Shown: one piece after another, positions 54,175-64,000 of the stretch
How the letters are laid out: every line of letters begins with the position of its first letter
Numbering within the stretch: the first letter of the stretch is position 1
NCBI GenBank assembly: GCA_001600635.1
Contig: BCKL01000003.1
Location: 695,923 to 759,922 of the forward strand
DNA from: Leucosporidium creatinivorum
Taxonomy: Eukaryota > Basidiomycota > Microbotryomycetes > Leucosporidiales > Leucosporidiaceae
Direction of reading: 5' to 3'
DNA length: 64,000 nt
Notes under the pieces: model-generated
Told to the model about the DNA's origin: nothing
Databases searched by the model: none
The model's input: only the letters and a program-made list of their open reading frames with translations
Position numbers and translations under genes: made by a program

Positions 54175-56067
54175 CTAGTTCTGCGACTGTAGAAGCGAGG
54201 AGTCAGCATCATGTTCGTCGAGAGCGCTCAGCGAGCTCCGAACTCACCTTCTTCTTGCCGGCAAACAACCTCTGCATGACACTAGGCCTCCTGCTGAGCG
54301 CGGGACTATCGACCTGTCCCTCCTGTCCCAAGCTCCTCGTCCCGTGCATCGCCTGTCCGCCCTCAAAGCTTCCCTTCTGATGCCTCGGCTCATTCTCGAA
54401 GCGAACGGCCCCGCGCTCCCTCAACGGCGAAGGCAAGTCCCTGCCCTCCTTGGCCTCCTCCTCCTCATCGTCGTACTGTCCGTTCGTGTCGCGCGTGTTG
54501 AGAGGCGCGGGGTTCTCCCGCTCGTTGCGCTCGATGGGGGAGGAATCCTCGGAGGAGCGCTCGGCCTTCTTGCCGCTCCTGCCGCCGCGAAGGCGGGCGG
54601 CGAGCGACTTTGAGCGTTTGGGCTTGGAGGAGGAGTTCGCGTCGTAGAGGGCGCCGTCGTGCAGACCGGAGGGCATGACGGGGACGGGAGGAGGGGGAGC
54701 TTGACCGACGGGCTTGCCGGCTTTGAGGGTGGCCTGTCAAAGGAGAAAGGTCAGTATCAATGAGCAAGGAGCAGAGACGACATGAGCTCACCTCGATATC
54801 CCAGATCGACTGAGCACGCTCGATACGATCCTCCTTGCTGACGCCAGAAGGGACTACGCTTTCCCTCGACGAAGCGCCGCTACCGTCTCCTCCGCCGTAC
54901 TGCCTCCTTCCATAGTCCTCCCAAGCTTCGGCGTCCCTAGATGACACTAGAAAGTCAGCGACTGAACCGAGAATCTCCTCCTCGGCGCTCCAACTCACCT
55001 CACTCCATACATCTCAATCAGCTGAGCTCCCTTCCCACTTCCCTTAGTCGGGAACCCCATGTTAATCGAGCTATCGCTCAGCCTCCTGCCCAGTCCAGGA
55101 TGGCCAAGAGGATCCTTGCCAGCTCCCTGCTCATGATCATCCATAGCAGCCATGGCCGCCTGAGCCCTCGCCGAAACTCCCTTGCTCGAGCCTCGGGGAG
55201 GGTTGCTAGGACGGGCGGAGGAAGAGGGAAGAGTGCCGGGAGGTGCGAGTGCCGAAGGGTCAAAGGCGGCCATGGGAGCGCGAGGTCCCTTGTTGCGAGA
55301 AGCGGTAGCGGCGGCGTAGGGTCCATCGTGGCGGGTGAAGCCTGCGAAGGGGAGAGCCGGAGTCAGCGCTGCATCTTCTCGTCGGCTACTCACAGCAAAG
55401 CAGAGCTCACCTCCACCTCCGTAGAGTCCACTGATGTCGAGACGGTCAATCACGTCGAGGTCCTGCTTGGCCTTGGCAGCAGCGGCGACGGCAGCGGCGC
55501 TCGAGGATCCGCTCTTGCCGCCTTTGCTCTTGCTGTCTCCGTAGCTCTTGGACCTGCTCCCATTGGATGGACGAGCGTTGGAAGAAGAGACTGGAGGAGG
55601 ACCCGGCTGAGCGGTGCGCGTCTTAGCAGGCGAATGGCTCCTCGACCTCGACGATGAGCCGTGGCGCCCTCCCTCGTCGTCGTCGCCGTACGCGGCCAAG
55701 ATGTCGTCTTGGCCATATGCATCCAATCCCGAGTTGTTGGTGCTAGAGCGCGAAACTCCCTTGCGCCCAGAGTCGATGGTCTGCGAGACGAGGGAAAGCG
55801 AGCGGGGAACCCAGCTGCTGGTTAGCGCGATTGCTAACAAGACGGCGCGTGGCAGTCGAGGCGCGTGAAAGCTCTACAGATACAGAATCTGTAGAGCCTG
55901 AGAGAGATCCAAACACTCACCACGACGTCCCTCAAAGCTGCTTGCATCTCGCGCGAGCCGTTGGACGAGTCGGAGAAGGGGTCTGGCGATGGGGAGGATC
56001 CGAAGCGGGCGAACAAGGTGCCAAAGGTCAGCGATTTCGCTCGCTTGAGTGGTGGTACGGCCAGCAT
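54175..56067 (-). CDS. pal1: Pal1 family cell-morphology / endocytosis protein
   Basis: The start MLAVPPLKRAKSLTFGTLFA is at 56,067; intron 1 is 55,920-55,781 and at least four more follow. The last coding exon is tiny (SQN, stop 54,175). The Pal1 domain is clear: KAKQDLDVIDRLDISGLYG, a short intron, FTRHDGPYAAATASRNKG (equivalent to the F-H-H-DGPFDAC-x-x-x-RN signature), then APMAAF. It continues with SDSSINMGFPTKGSGKGAQL and EDRIERAQSIWDIE. The tail is basic and Ser-rich (KPKRSKSLAARLRGGRSGKK). In fission yeast Pal1 localises to growing sites and keeps cylindrical shape; in budding yeast it is an early endocytic coat protein binding Ede1. The first intron carries a perfect 11-bp hairpin (55,871-55,897). 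Confidence 0.9.
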
Positions 56068-56518
56068 TGCTCAGCGTTCAGCAGGAAGACAAGAGACGGG
56101 CTGCTGGCTCGTGTTCGACGGCCAGAGACGGCGACGACGCGCTGGGTCCTCGTTTCTGTGACGCTGGCTGCACTGCTCCCTTGGCGAGCACTAGAGTGGT
56201 GTGTAGCTCACCGTTGTGTGTATATGCGTAAGCCATCCCGAGTTGTAGGTCGACAGCAAGGCGAGAGAGCAGAAGCGCAAGGATATGGGCGGAGTCCAAG
56301 CTCTTTGACGCGCCGCTCGCTCGAAGCTCGAAGCTCGAAAGGCTCAGCGGCCCACAAGTACGAAAAAGAGGTAATAGTGCAGAGCGAGGTAGCAATCCGA
56401 GAAAACGAGACAAGGGAAAGAAAGAAGGAAGATACTACAGGTGGAAATGAGAGAGAAACCGCTGCCTCTCTCGCCCCTCGGCCACTCCAGCGCCGAACAC
56501 TCCCTCTTCTCCCACCGC
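56068..56518. other. Intergenic between Pal1 start and Rab5 stop
   Basis: About 450 bp; upstream of Pal1 and downstream of Rab5. Contains ctcgaagctcgaagctcgaa (three units of a 7-bp repeat near 56,320). Nothing else recognised. Confidence 0.4.
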
Positions 56519-57804
<1,286 letters not shown>

Positions 57805-58168
57805 CGTGTACGAATGAAGAGGTGGAAAGAGAAGTAGCTCGGAGCGAGTGAAGCGCAAGAGACCAAGCTCGACCAACTTGGGACTTGGTCGCCACACCGC
57901 CGCTCGCAGGGACCTCGCTTTCGCGCCGAGTCCTGTAGATGTGCAAAATCCTGGCTGTGACTACAAGTGTGCAAATCTCGGAAAGCCCTGCCTTCGACCA
58001 GCGAAGAGCAGGAGGTAATACAAGTGCTACGAAAGGGGAGAGAGAGAGCCGAAGAGCGGCGAGGAGGGAGATAAGGACGAAGTGAGAGAGAAGAGAAGGC
58101 TGCTCAAAGAGTCCATGTGTTACTAAGACGAGAGACCGAGAAGACGAGAAATGCGCGTGACCCCTCCA
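57805..58168. other. Intergenic between Rab5 start and dual-specificity phosphatase stop
   Basis: About 360 bp serving as the Rab5 promoter. GA-rich on the plus strand near 58,030-58,110. No specific site recognised. Confidence 0.4.
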
Positions 58169-60961
58169 TCACTCCTTGGACGCCGAGCTCACCGCCGAGC
58201 TGCCCGACCGGCCCTTCAAGAACGAGGGCAACGACATGGTGTCGCTAAACACCCTCCTATGACTCGCCCTCCTCTCACTCGGCGTCTGCTGCTTGCCAAA
58301 CATGGCGCGAGGGGAGGCTCGACCGCCCTCCTCGCCGGCGACGATGGGGGAAGGGAGCGAAGCGGGTCCTTCAGCCGCTGAGGACGAGGAGGTCCAACGG
58401 AGGGATGGACGACCTTCTTGCGCAATGGTGAGGGTGTCGGATGAGCCGGTGGTAATGCTTGGTTGCGGCGGGGTAGGGTGCAGGCCGAGGCGAGCGAAGG
58501 GGCTGATGGAGGTTCCGACCGAGGCAGCTCGGCTTTGACGAGTGATGATGGGCGCGGGAGGGGCAGTAGGGTCGAGTTCGGAGGGGGAGAAGGAAGGGCG
58601 GAAGGCGGTAGTGGGGGAAGCGACCTCCTCAAACGCGGAAGTAGTGCTGAGGTCGTGAGAGCGGGGGTTGCGAGCAGGCGGCATGGGAAGGATGAAGAGG
58701 CCGGCCTGAGCGGTGGAGGGAGACTTGTCGTCGGCTTGCTCGTGAATCTGCAGCCCTTGGGTCATCCTGCAGAAGCGCGGCGGGTCAGCGATGCGGCGAC
58801 GGAGCCAACAGGCGAAAGCGAGCTCACGGGCTGAGAATCTCCTCATCGTCGTCGTCGTGGATGACCACTCGACTGGAGAGCGTAGGCTGACCGACGAGGA
58901 TTGACAAAGGTGATGTTGCCGTCTTGCCACCCGAGGCGAACGCAGGCATCGGCGGGTCGACCTCGGGGGTGGAGAGGTGCGAATCGGAAGCCGAGGATCC
59001 TTCGCTCGAGATGGGAGTGCGAGGGCTGTTGGCCGTAATGTGCGAGTAGCCGGGGTGCGAGTAGTCGACGGGCTCCATCTCCTGCTCCGAGGGGTAGTCG
59101 GGGTACGGCTGCTCCTCCTCATTGAGAGCGTCGGGTCCGCCTCGTAGAGTCCGCTCGTAGGCGACGAGTTGAAAGACGAGGCCGAGGTTGGGTCCCACCC
59201 ACTCGCTCTTCTCCTTGACGAACGAGTCTGGTGGGAGCGAGAAAGGTCAGCTTCAGCTCGAGTGAGGGAGGGGGAGGAAGCGAGCTCACAAGTATCGTGC
59301 ATGCCGGTGCAGGACGCCAGCTCGGGCACCTCGCGACCTTCCTCCAACGCCTTGGCAGCCTCGCGCATGCAGTAGGCAATCGCGACCGTAGCGGAACGAG
59401 AGACTCCGCACTGGCAGTGGACCAGCACTCGGCCGGTTCCGTCGTTGCTTGCTCGCGCTTTGTCGAGGAAGTCGAAAGCCGACTGGAACTTGAGCGCCTC
59501 GACGAGATCCGATTCGTCGTGTCCCCACTTGAGCCAGAGGTACTCGAGCGGTGGTCGACCTGACCGAGCGTTGGCCGGGAAGCGGATGGCTCCATCGGCA
59601 GACGTGGTCGGCTCCGTAGGCTTGACTCCGAGCAGCGACTTCCTCGACCGCGGCGGGCTCCTTCTTGGCTGAGGCGGGCTGGAGCTCAAGCTGCGAGCCA
59701 TGGCCATGGCGTCGAGAGCATCGAGGTCTTGAGGAAGTGGAGGTACGGCGGGAGGAGGAGGGGAAGGAGCGCTCGAGGCGTTGAAGATGGATTGGAGGTT
59801 GGGAGTCGAGGCGGTAGGGCGAACGAAGAGGGGAGTGGAGTTGGCGACCTCGGGAGTGGCGACCGCGGCTTGAGTCTTGGTGCGTCGATGCTTCGGTCGA
59901 GCCCGTGATGGTGAGGCCGAGATGGTGGAGGGGGCGAAAGAGACTGATGGCTTGTCTTGAGTTGCTGGTTCGGCCGCCGAAGAGCCCATCTCCTCCTCGT
60001 CCTCGTCCTCCTCGGCGATCACCTCATCGACCCAAGGGCACTCGACCTCCTTGGCGACATTCAACACATGAGAGATCCCCCACTCCTTCAGCACTGCCGG
60101 GTCGCGAGCGTTCTGCTCGCTGCCGAGGTAGATGCCTGGCAGGATCTCCCTCGGCCCCAGGGCGTACGGGAACTCCTCTGCGACCTCCTCATCGGCTCCC
60201 TTTGACGAGCTTGGCTCTGCGCCAGCTCGCTCCGAGTTGTCCCTCCTCAGCAGCTGAACCGCCGAGCCGCCGTTCGTCGAGCCGAGATTCAGCGGCGCGG
60301 GCTTGCCTCCTCCGCCGAGCTTCCCTGGTGGCGGTGCAGCGAGATTCAGACAAGGGATAGAGGTCCTCCTCCTCATCCCTCGACCGCCCTTCATCTGCTC
60401 GCGCATCTCATCGGCCTGCTGCTTCATCATCAAGCGGCCGATAGTGCGGTCCTCCTCCTCGGTTCCTTCGGCGCCGATGAACGCTTGCAGAGAGATGGGC
60501 GAAGGGGGCAGTGAGCGAGTCTCATCGGCGTCGGAGGAGGAGCCGTTGGGCTGGAGGAAGGAGGGAGTTGTCGGCGAAAGGAGGGAGGAGGCGGCGGGGG
60601 CGTTGGGGACGACCAGCGAGAGGCGTTTCTTGTTGAGCTGACGACGGGCGGCTAACCCTCCTCCCAAGCCTGATGGTGCGGGAGGGAGGAAAGAGCTCGA
60701 GGCTTCCGGCGGGGGTGATGGCTCGGGTGCGCTTGCGAAGGAGCCGGGCGACGAGAGGGCGGGTGAGGCGGGCTGAACGAAGAGGGAGACGAGAGGCGCT
60801 TCTGCTGTATTGGCAGGGCTGGCGAGGTTGAGACGAAAAGGGTGGTTCGCGCGCTGCGACGGTGGGGGTGCCTGAGGGTACGCGTAGAGGGGAGGGGAAG
60901 GCGGGCGCTGTAGCGAAAGCGTTGGCCGGTGCGCCAGGCTGTAGTTGCTGTCGAACGACAT
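58169..60961 (-). CDS. Dual-specificity protein phosphatase (MAPK phosphatase-like)
   Basis: Exons: 60961-59290, 59227-58828 and 58766-58169; about 890 residues. The N-terminal 270 residues are Ser/Pro-rich with KKRLSLVVP. The catalytic domain begins LPGIYLGSEQNARDP and EWGISHVLNVAKEVECPW, and is then interrupted by ~160 disordered residues. It resumes with YLWLKWGHDESDLVE, holding the general-acid Asp, and VLVHCQCGVSRSATVAIAYC, the HC-x5-RS active site. After the intron TYSFVKEKSEWVGPNLGLVF matches the conserved AY-x-FVK-x-x-R…PN segment. All catalytic residues are present. The family (Msg5/Pmp1 in yeasts) dephosphorylates MAP kinases of the wall-integrity and mating pathways. The long tails may carry docking sites. 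The specific kinase cannot be read from the sequence. Confidence 0.92.
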   Translation of the reverse strand: MSFDSNYSLAHRPTLSLQRPPSPPLYAYPQAPPPSQRANHPFRLNLASPANTAEAPLVSLFVQPASPALSSPGSFASAPEPSPPPEASSSFLPPAPSGLGGGLAARRQLNKKRLSLVVPNAPAASSLLSPTTPSFLQPNGSSSDADETRSLPPSPISLQAFIGAEGTEEEDRTIGRLMMKQQADEMREQMKGGRGMRRRTSIPCLNLAAPPPGKLGGGGKPAPLNLGSTNGGSAVQLLRRDNSERAGAEPSSSKGADEEVAEEFPYALGPREILPGIYLGSEQNARDPAVLKEWGISHVLNVAKEVECPWVDEVIAEEDEDEEEMGSSAAEPATQDKPSVSFAPSTISASPSRARPKHRRTKTQAAVATPEVANSTPLFVRPTASTPNLQSIFNASSAPSPPPPAVPPLPQDLDALDAMAMARSLSSSPPQPRRSPPRSRKSLLGVKPTEPTTSADGAIRFPANARSGRPPLEYLWLKWGHDESDLVEALKFQSAFDFLDKARASNDGTGRVLVHCQCGVSRSATVAIAYCMREAAKALEEGREVPELASCTGMHDTCELASSPSLTRAEADLSRSHQTRSSRRRASGWDPTSASSFNSSPTSGLYEADPTLSMRRSSRTPTTPRSRRWSPSTTRTPATRTLRPTALALPSRAKDPRLPIRTSPPPRSTRRCLRSPRVARRQHHLCQSSSVSLRSPVEWSSTTTTMRRFSARELAFACWLRRRIADPPRFCRMTQGLQIHEQADDKSPSTAQAGLFILPMPPARNPRSHDLSTTSAFEEVASPTTAFRPSFSPSELDPTAPPAPIITRQSRAASVGTSISPFARLGLHPTPPQPSITTGSSDTLTIAQEGRPSLRWTSSSSAAEGPASLPSPIVAGEEGGRASPRAMFGKQQTPSERRASHRRVFSDTMSLPSFLKGRSGSSAVSSASKE

Positions 60962-62184
60962 GAGTCACGCCGAGGAAGCGGAGCACGACCGAAGACGAGC
61001 TGTCTGTCGACAGGGAACAGGACGCAGGAGGTCAGCGCCGGGGACAAAAGGGCGAGTCCAAGCGAGTCTCCCAGCAGCGCCGAGCTGTTTATGAGCATCT
61101 CCCTTCTGTAGTCCAAATTCCCCTGCTTCCAGCACGCGCAAACTCACCTTCAAGTCAAAGTTGCCTCGAATCTCGCTCGAGCGAGCTGCGCTGCGTCGTT
61201 AGCGGTGAGGGGACGCTCTGCCTCTGTTGTGTGCCGTCGAGGATCCGGTACAGCTGCTGTAGCTTGACTTTGAAAGCTGACCAGTCCTGCTGTACGAGGC
61301 AGCGAGAGGGTGAACGGCCGAGAGTAGGGAGTCGACGTCGAGAGGAGGAGCGGTGAAAGAGGAGGGGGAAACGAGCCTGCGCTTCTCCTGCTGATCTGCT
61401 ACAGCTCTGTAGCGATACGTTCTTCCTGTCCTTGCTAAGCGAGCGCGACGAGACGAGGTGGACGACGAGATGAGGAGTGCGAAAGAGGCGGAGGACAAGG
61501 CGCGGAGTGCTCTCTCGCGGCGGAAGGGGTCAAGCGACGGAAGCTGAATCTTGGCGGCTTCGTTTGAAGACAATACACCTGAGCAGGGGTTACATACTCG
61601 CACGTTGCTGCTTGCAGCTGTACAACGGTACAGAGCTGCTCAGATCCTGCTCGATGCTGAGGCACTCGTCGCGCGAAGGGTCGGCGGTCGCGACCCTCAG
61701 TTGGCTCCAACTGGGATATTAAACCCGCGTGGCCGCCGCTCAGTGTTTCAAAAGGGCATTCCTACTCGTCTACAGCTTCCTGCAGCTGCTCGCCTACACT
61801 GGCAGCAAGGCGGAGTCCACCCTCGGCCAGCGCCTGCCACTCGACGCTAAAGCTGAGCTCGGCGCAACCGAGGCATCGTCGATGATGTACGAAGAGGTGC
61901 TTTACGCGCATTCGGCGAAATGTATGCACAATTCAGCTCGATTCAACGCCGTAAGCCTTTGCCTGTAAAGCGCTGGCTTCTCGCCTGCTGTTGTCTCTCG
62001 CCGCCGCCGAGCGGTCGAGCGGCGATTTCAGAAGGCTGTCTACGAGAGTATGGTGTAGGATAGCGAGCTGTCGGCCGGAATGAGATTCCCCGATGTGTCG
62101 GCCAGCCAGCACGAGGCAGCGATGCGAGGAGGACAACTTCAGAATCGACCTCGGCGCTCTCTTTCGCTCCGCCCACTTCTCGCC
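60962..62184. other. Long intergenic region upstream of the phosphatase and Pmp3-like genes
   Basis: 1.2 kb between two divergent start codons. A minus-strand open frame (61,199-61,603) and a plus-strand one (61,729-61,968) show some amino-acid variety but no family match, and I could not build a spliced gene. If real, a small gene of unknown function would lie here; otherwise this is a long divergent promoter. Confidence 0.4.
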
Positions 62185-62628
62185 GATGCCTCCCAAGAAC
62201 CCACCACCTTACTCAATCGACACCCCACCATATCCGGCGACTCCAGCTCCGGAAGGAGAGCCGTCCTACGCCCCTGTAGAGTACTACTACTACCCAGCAG
62301 GTCTGCACCGAAGGCGCCCAGCCCGACGCCTCGACGAGTACGATGAGGTCGAGATCTGCTGGTTAATCGTCTTCACGCTCTTCGTACCCTTCTTTGTCGT
62401 TCTATCTAGAACCTGCTGTACCTGTGAGTCAGCCTGTAGTCTAGTAAGCGGAACGAGAGCGGGAGCTGACTCCAAGTTCTCGCTCGGCGTAGGGGAAGTC
62501 TGGCTTAATGTGCTGCTCTTCTGCCTCTTCTACCCTTTCGCAGGTAAGTTCTGTTATCTGTCAAGCTCTACAAAGCTCTAACTAGCTGTTTGACAGTGTG
62601 GCACGCCGTGTGGGTGCTTCTCAGATGA
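62185..62628 (+). CDS. Small Pmp3-like (UPF0057-like) membrane protein with PPxY N-terminus
   Basis: Exons: 62185-62423, 62493-62543 and 62597-62628, about 107 residues. The start MPPKNPPPYSIDTPPYPATP has one clear PPxY motif (PPPY) and a second close to it (PPYP). After a basic stretch (GLHRRRPARRLDEYDEVEIC) comes a helix (CWLIVFTLFVPFFVVLSRTC) and then WEVWLNVLLFCLFYPFAVWH with a short AVWVLLR end. This is the layout of Pmp3 proteolipids (helix, Cys-rich turn, W-x-N-x-LL…H-A-x-x-x-x). Pmp3 modulates membrane potential and ion tolerance in yeast. The divergent PP(A)V end and absence of the G-Y-x-PG segment make the assignment tentative. The PPxY extension may link it to Rsp5-type ligases (inference). 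Confidence 0.65.
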
Positions 62629-62849
62629 CGAGAAAAGCTCGGCGAAGAAGGGAGGGTCGATAAGAGCGAAGACTGCAGGTGCTGTAGCAGAGAGCCCATT
62701 GGAAGATGTACATAGTATCGCTGCGCAGCTGCATAAGTGCACCGAGCTGCTCGGGCGGACGAGAAGTCCATCTCGACCAGCTCGAGCGAGCTGGCAGCAC
62801 CTCTTGCCCTCTTTTCCTCTCTCCTCGTTCTCCTCGCTGCTCTCTCGAC

Positions 62850-64000
62850 ATGGCCGCCTCGGTCGCGCAGTCCGAACAGCAACCTCCCGGGGCTGGAGCC
62901 TCCTCTGCTCCACCTACCGTTTACCTCGACTCGAACTGGCGGCGACGAACTCATCGCATCGCCTCCCTCGCTGCTGCCCTCGTCGCACCCTTCAGTGTGC
63001 TCTTCGCGATCCCTGGTCTCACCGAGCACTGGTGTGTATCCTTCTTGAGCGTGTGAGCGTGTGAGCGAGGGGTCAGAGCGAGGGCTGGCGTGGACGAGCG
63101 AGGCGAAACCGGAGGGGATGTAGTTCGCGATTCGGCGTCGGCGGTCCTCTTCAAGAGAGGGGAGCTTGAGGATGTCCCAGGTAGGCTGACGGCTCAGATA
63201 TTCGTCCCGCAGGATGGTCGTCTACTCGGGAGGCGCTGTCGTACAAGAACGGCCGGATCCGCCGTTGCTCACCGTCTCTGGCTCGTTTGGACTCGCCCTC
63301 GCCATTCTCGCCAACGTCGCTCTGGTCCTCGGTTCATCGGGACTCACGCAGTACGTCTAGTATCATCGTGCGTGACATGAGCTGACCGTCCACCCTTCCG
63401 CACAGCGCTTATCCACCGTCTCGGCGATGGGGCTCCTCGCCGTCCAGATCATCATCAATCTCATCGCCCTCCTCGTCTTCGGTCTCGAGCAAACGGATAG
63501 CAAAGGAACCGACTTCACCCTCTCGACGGCCTACTGGCTCACGGCAGCGAGCTCGGTCTTCGCTCTCATCGTGCTTTTCCTGCTCCTTCTCGATGGGTCG
63601 GTCACGGCATGGTACAGGAGGGGAGGGACAGGGCTCACTGGAAAGCAGACGAGCCTCTTCCTCGCTTTCGACGTCTTTCACACCCTCACCTGGCTCGGAA
63701 GCGTCGCCTTCAAGTGAGCTAGGTTTCGTCTTCGACCTAGAGAGTCAGCGCACGGTTCCTGTGATTCGGTGCTTCGTTCCGAGCAAGCGCTGATTAGCCA
63801 ACACCACTCCACAGATACCTCCTCGACGTCAAGTGCGCTTCCTTTCGCTCCTAGTCCAGATCAAGTGAGCTGCGCCGAGCTGACCGTTCTCCTGCTCGCA
63901 GTTTCTTGGACGGGATGTACTTTACGGTACAGACCATCACGACTACCGGCTTCGGAGACATCACCGTTTCCACTACAGGCGCTCGCATCTTCGTCCTCTG
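62850..64000 (+). CDS. TOK1-type outward-rectifier potassium channel, 3'-truncated by window end
   Basis: The start MAASVAQSEQQPPGAGA is at 62,850; exon 2 begins at 63,213 after a GTGTGT donor. Hydrophobic helices are IASLAAALVAPFSVLFAIPG, LGLALAILANVALVLG, MGLLAVQIIINLIALLVFG, WLTAASSVFALIVLFLLLLD and a segment near VFHTLTWLGSVAF. The first pore loop reads MYFTVQTITTTGFGDITVST, with TTGFGD as K+ selectivity filter. The number of N-terminal helices before the first pore fits TOK1 (eight TM, two pores); the second pore would lie beyond the edge. The intron between 63,350 and ~63,417 does not fit a standard donor in phase: GTACGT gives a frame mismatch and GTCTAG would be in phase. TOK channels pass outward K+ current at the plasma membrane. 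Confidence 0.85.

Noticed and set aside
53590-54192. 200-residue plus-strand open frame upstream of the CNH gene
   Set aside because: Low-complexity composition, overlaps the end of Pal1 on the other strand, and has no recognisable domain.
61199-61603. Minus-strand open frame (134 residues) in the long intergenic region
   Set aside because: It has some amino-acid variety (VSPSSFTAPPLDVDSLL) but no ATG-led start or spliced extension that I could build, and no family resemblance.
61729-61968. Plus-strand open frame of 79 residues with a hydrophobic start
   Set aside because: No family match, no splice continuation, and it lies in a likely divergent promoter.

Overview
This window looks like GC-rich nuclear DNA from a basidiomycetous yeast, probably of the red-yeast type (Pucciniomycotina, Microbotryomycetes). 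The reasons are dense genes with many short introns (about 50-90 bp, GTGAGT/GTACGT-type donors, CTGAC-type branch sites), strong C/G third-position bias, long Ser/Pro-rich proteins, a urease accessory gene, and a gene content typical of fungi (GID4, Pal1, TOK-type K+ channel, HVA-TUDOR, SRA-YDG). The taxon is inferred from style and content; no marker gene is present. All gene models were assembled by eye from reading frames and splice sites.

1-11.4 kb is a quinate/shikimate catabolic cluster: the end of a shikimate dehydrogenase-fold protein, a Zn2Cys6 activator candidate, a convergent QutR-like repressor (dead AROM-like protein), a divergent SnoaL/NTF2-fold protein, a quinate/shikimate dehydrogenase and a 3-dehydroshikimate dehydratase. 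Together they would oxidise quinate to dehydroquinate and dehydrate dehydroshikimate to protocatechuate under control of an activator/repressor pair. No catabolic dehydroquinase or quinate permease lies inside the window.

11.5-15.1 kb and 43.1-47.1 kb are two direct copies of one block. Each carries two minus-strand genes for small disordered proteins with a PPxY motif and a conserved C-terminal tail (here PY1 and PY2). A third, inverted PY1-only copy lies at 24.3-25.1 kb. This is the least explained part of the window. The copies differ by indels, including a ~606-bp segment present in only one.

15.2-42.5 kb holds housekeeping and signalling genes: PP2A scaffold subunit, GID4 degron receptor, UreD, NIPA-type Mg transporter, an SRA-YDG protein convergent with an HVA-TUDOR protein, an acyl-CoA synthetase, a DUF7918-like protein whose start codon is split by an intron, a four-TM protein, a large type II membrane protein, the FAP7/AK6 adenylate kinase and a Ser-rich single-pass membrane protein.

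47.2-64 kb holds a CNH-domain protein with Ser-rich insertions, Pal1, a Rab5 GTPase with an acidic insertion, a dual-specificity phosphatase, a small Pmp3-like membrane protein and the first part of a TOK-type potassium channel that runs off the end. Several of these (CNH, Pal1, Rab5, phosphatase) fit cell-wall, polarity and endocytosis functions. No tRNA, rRNA, CRISPR or recognisable retroelement was seen.
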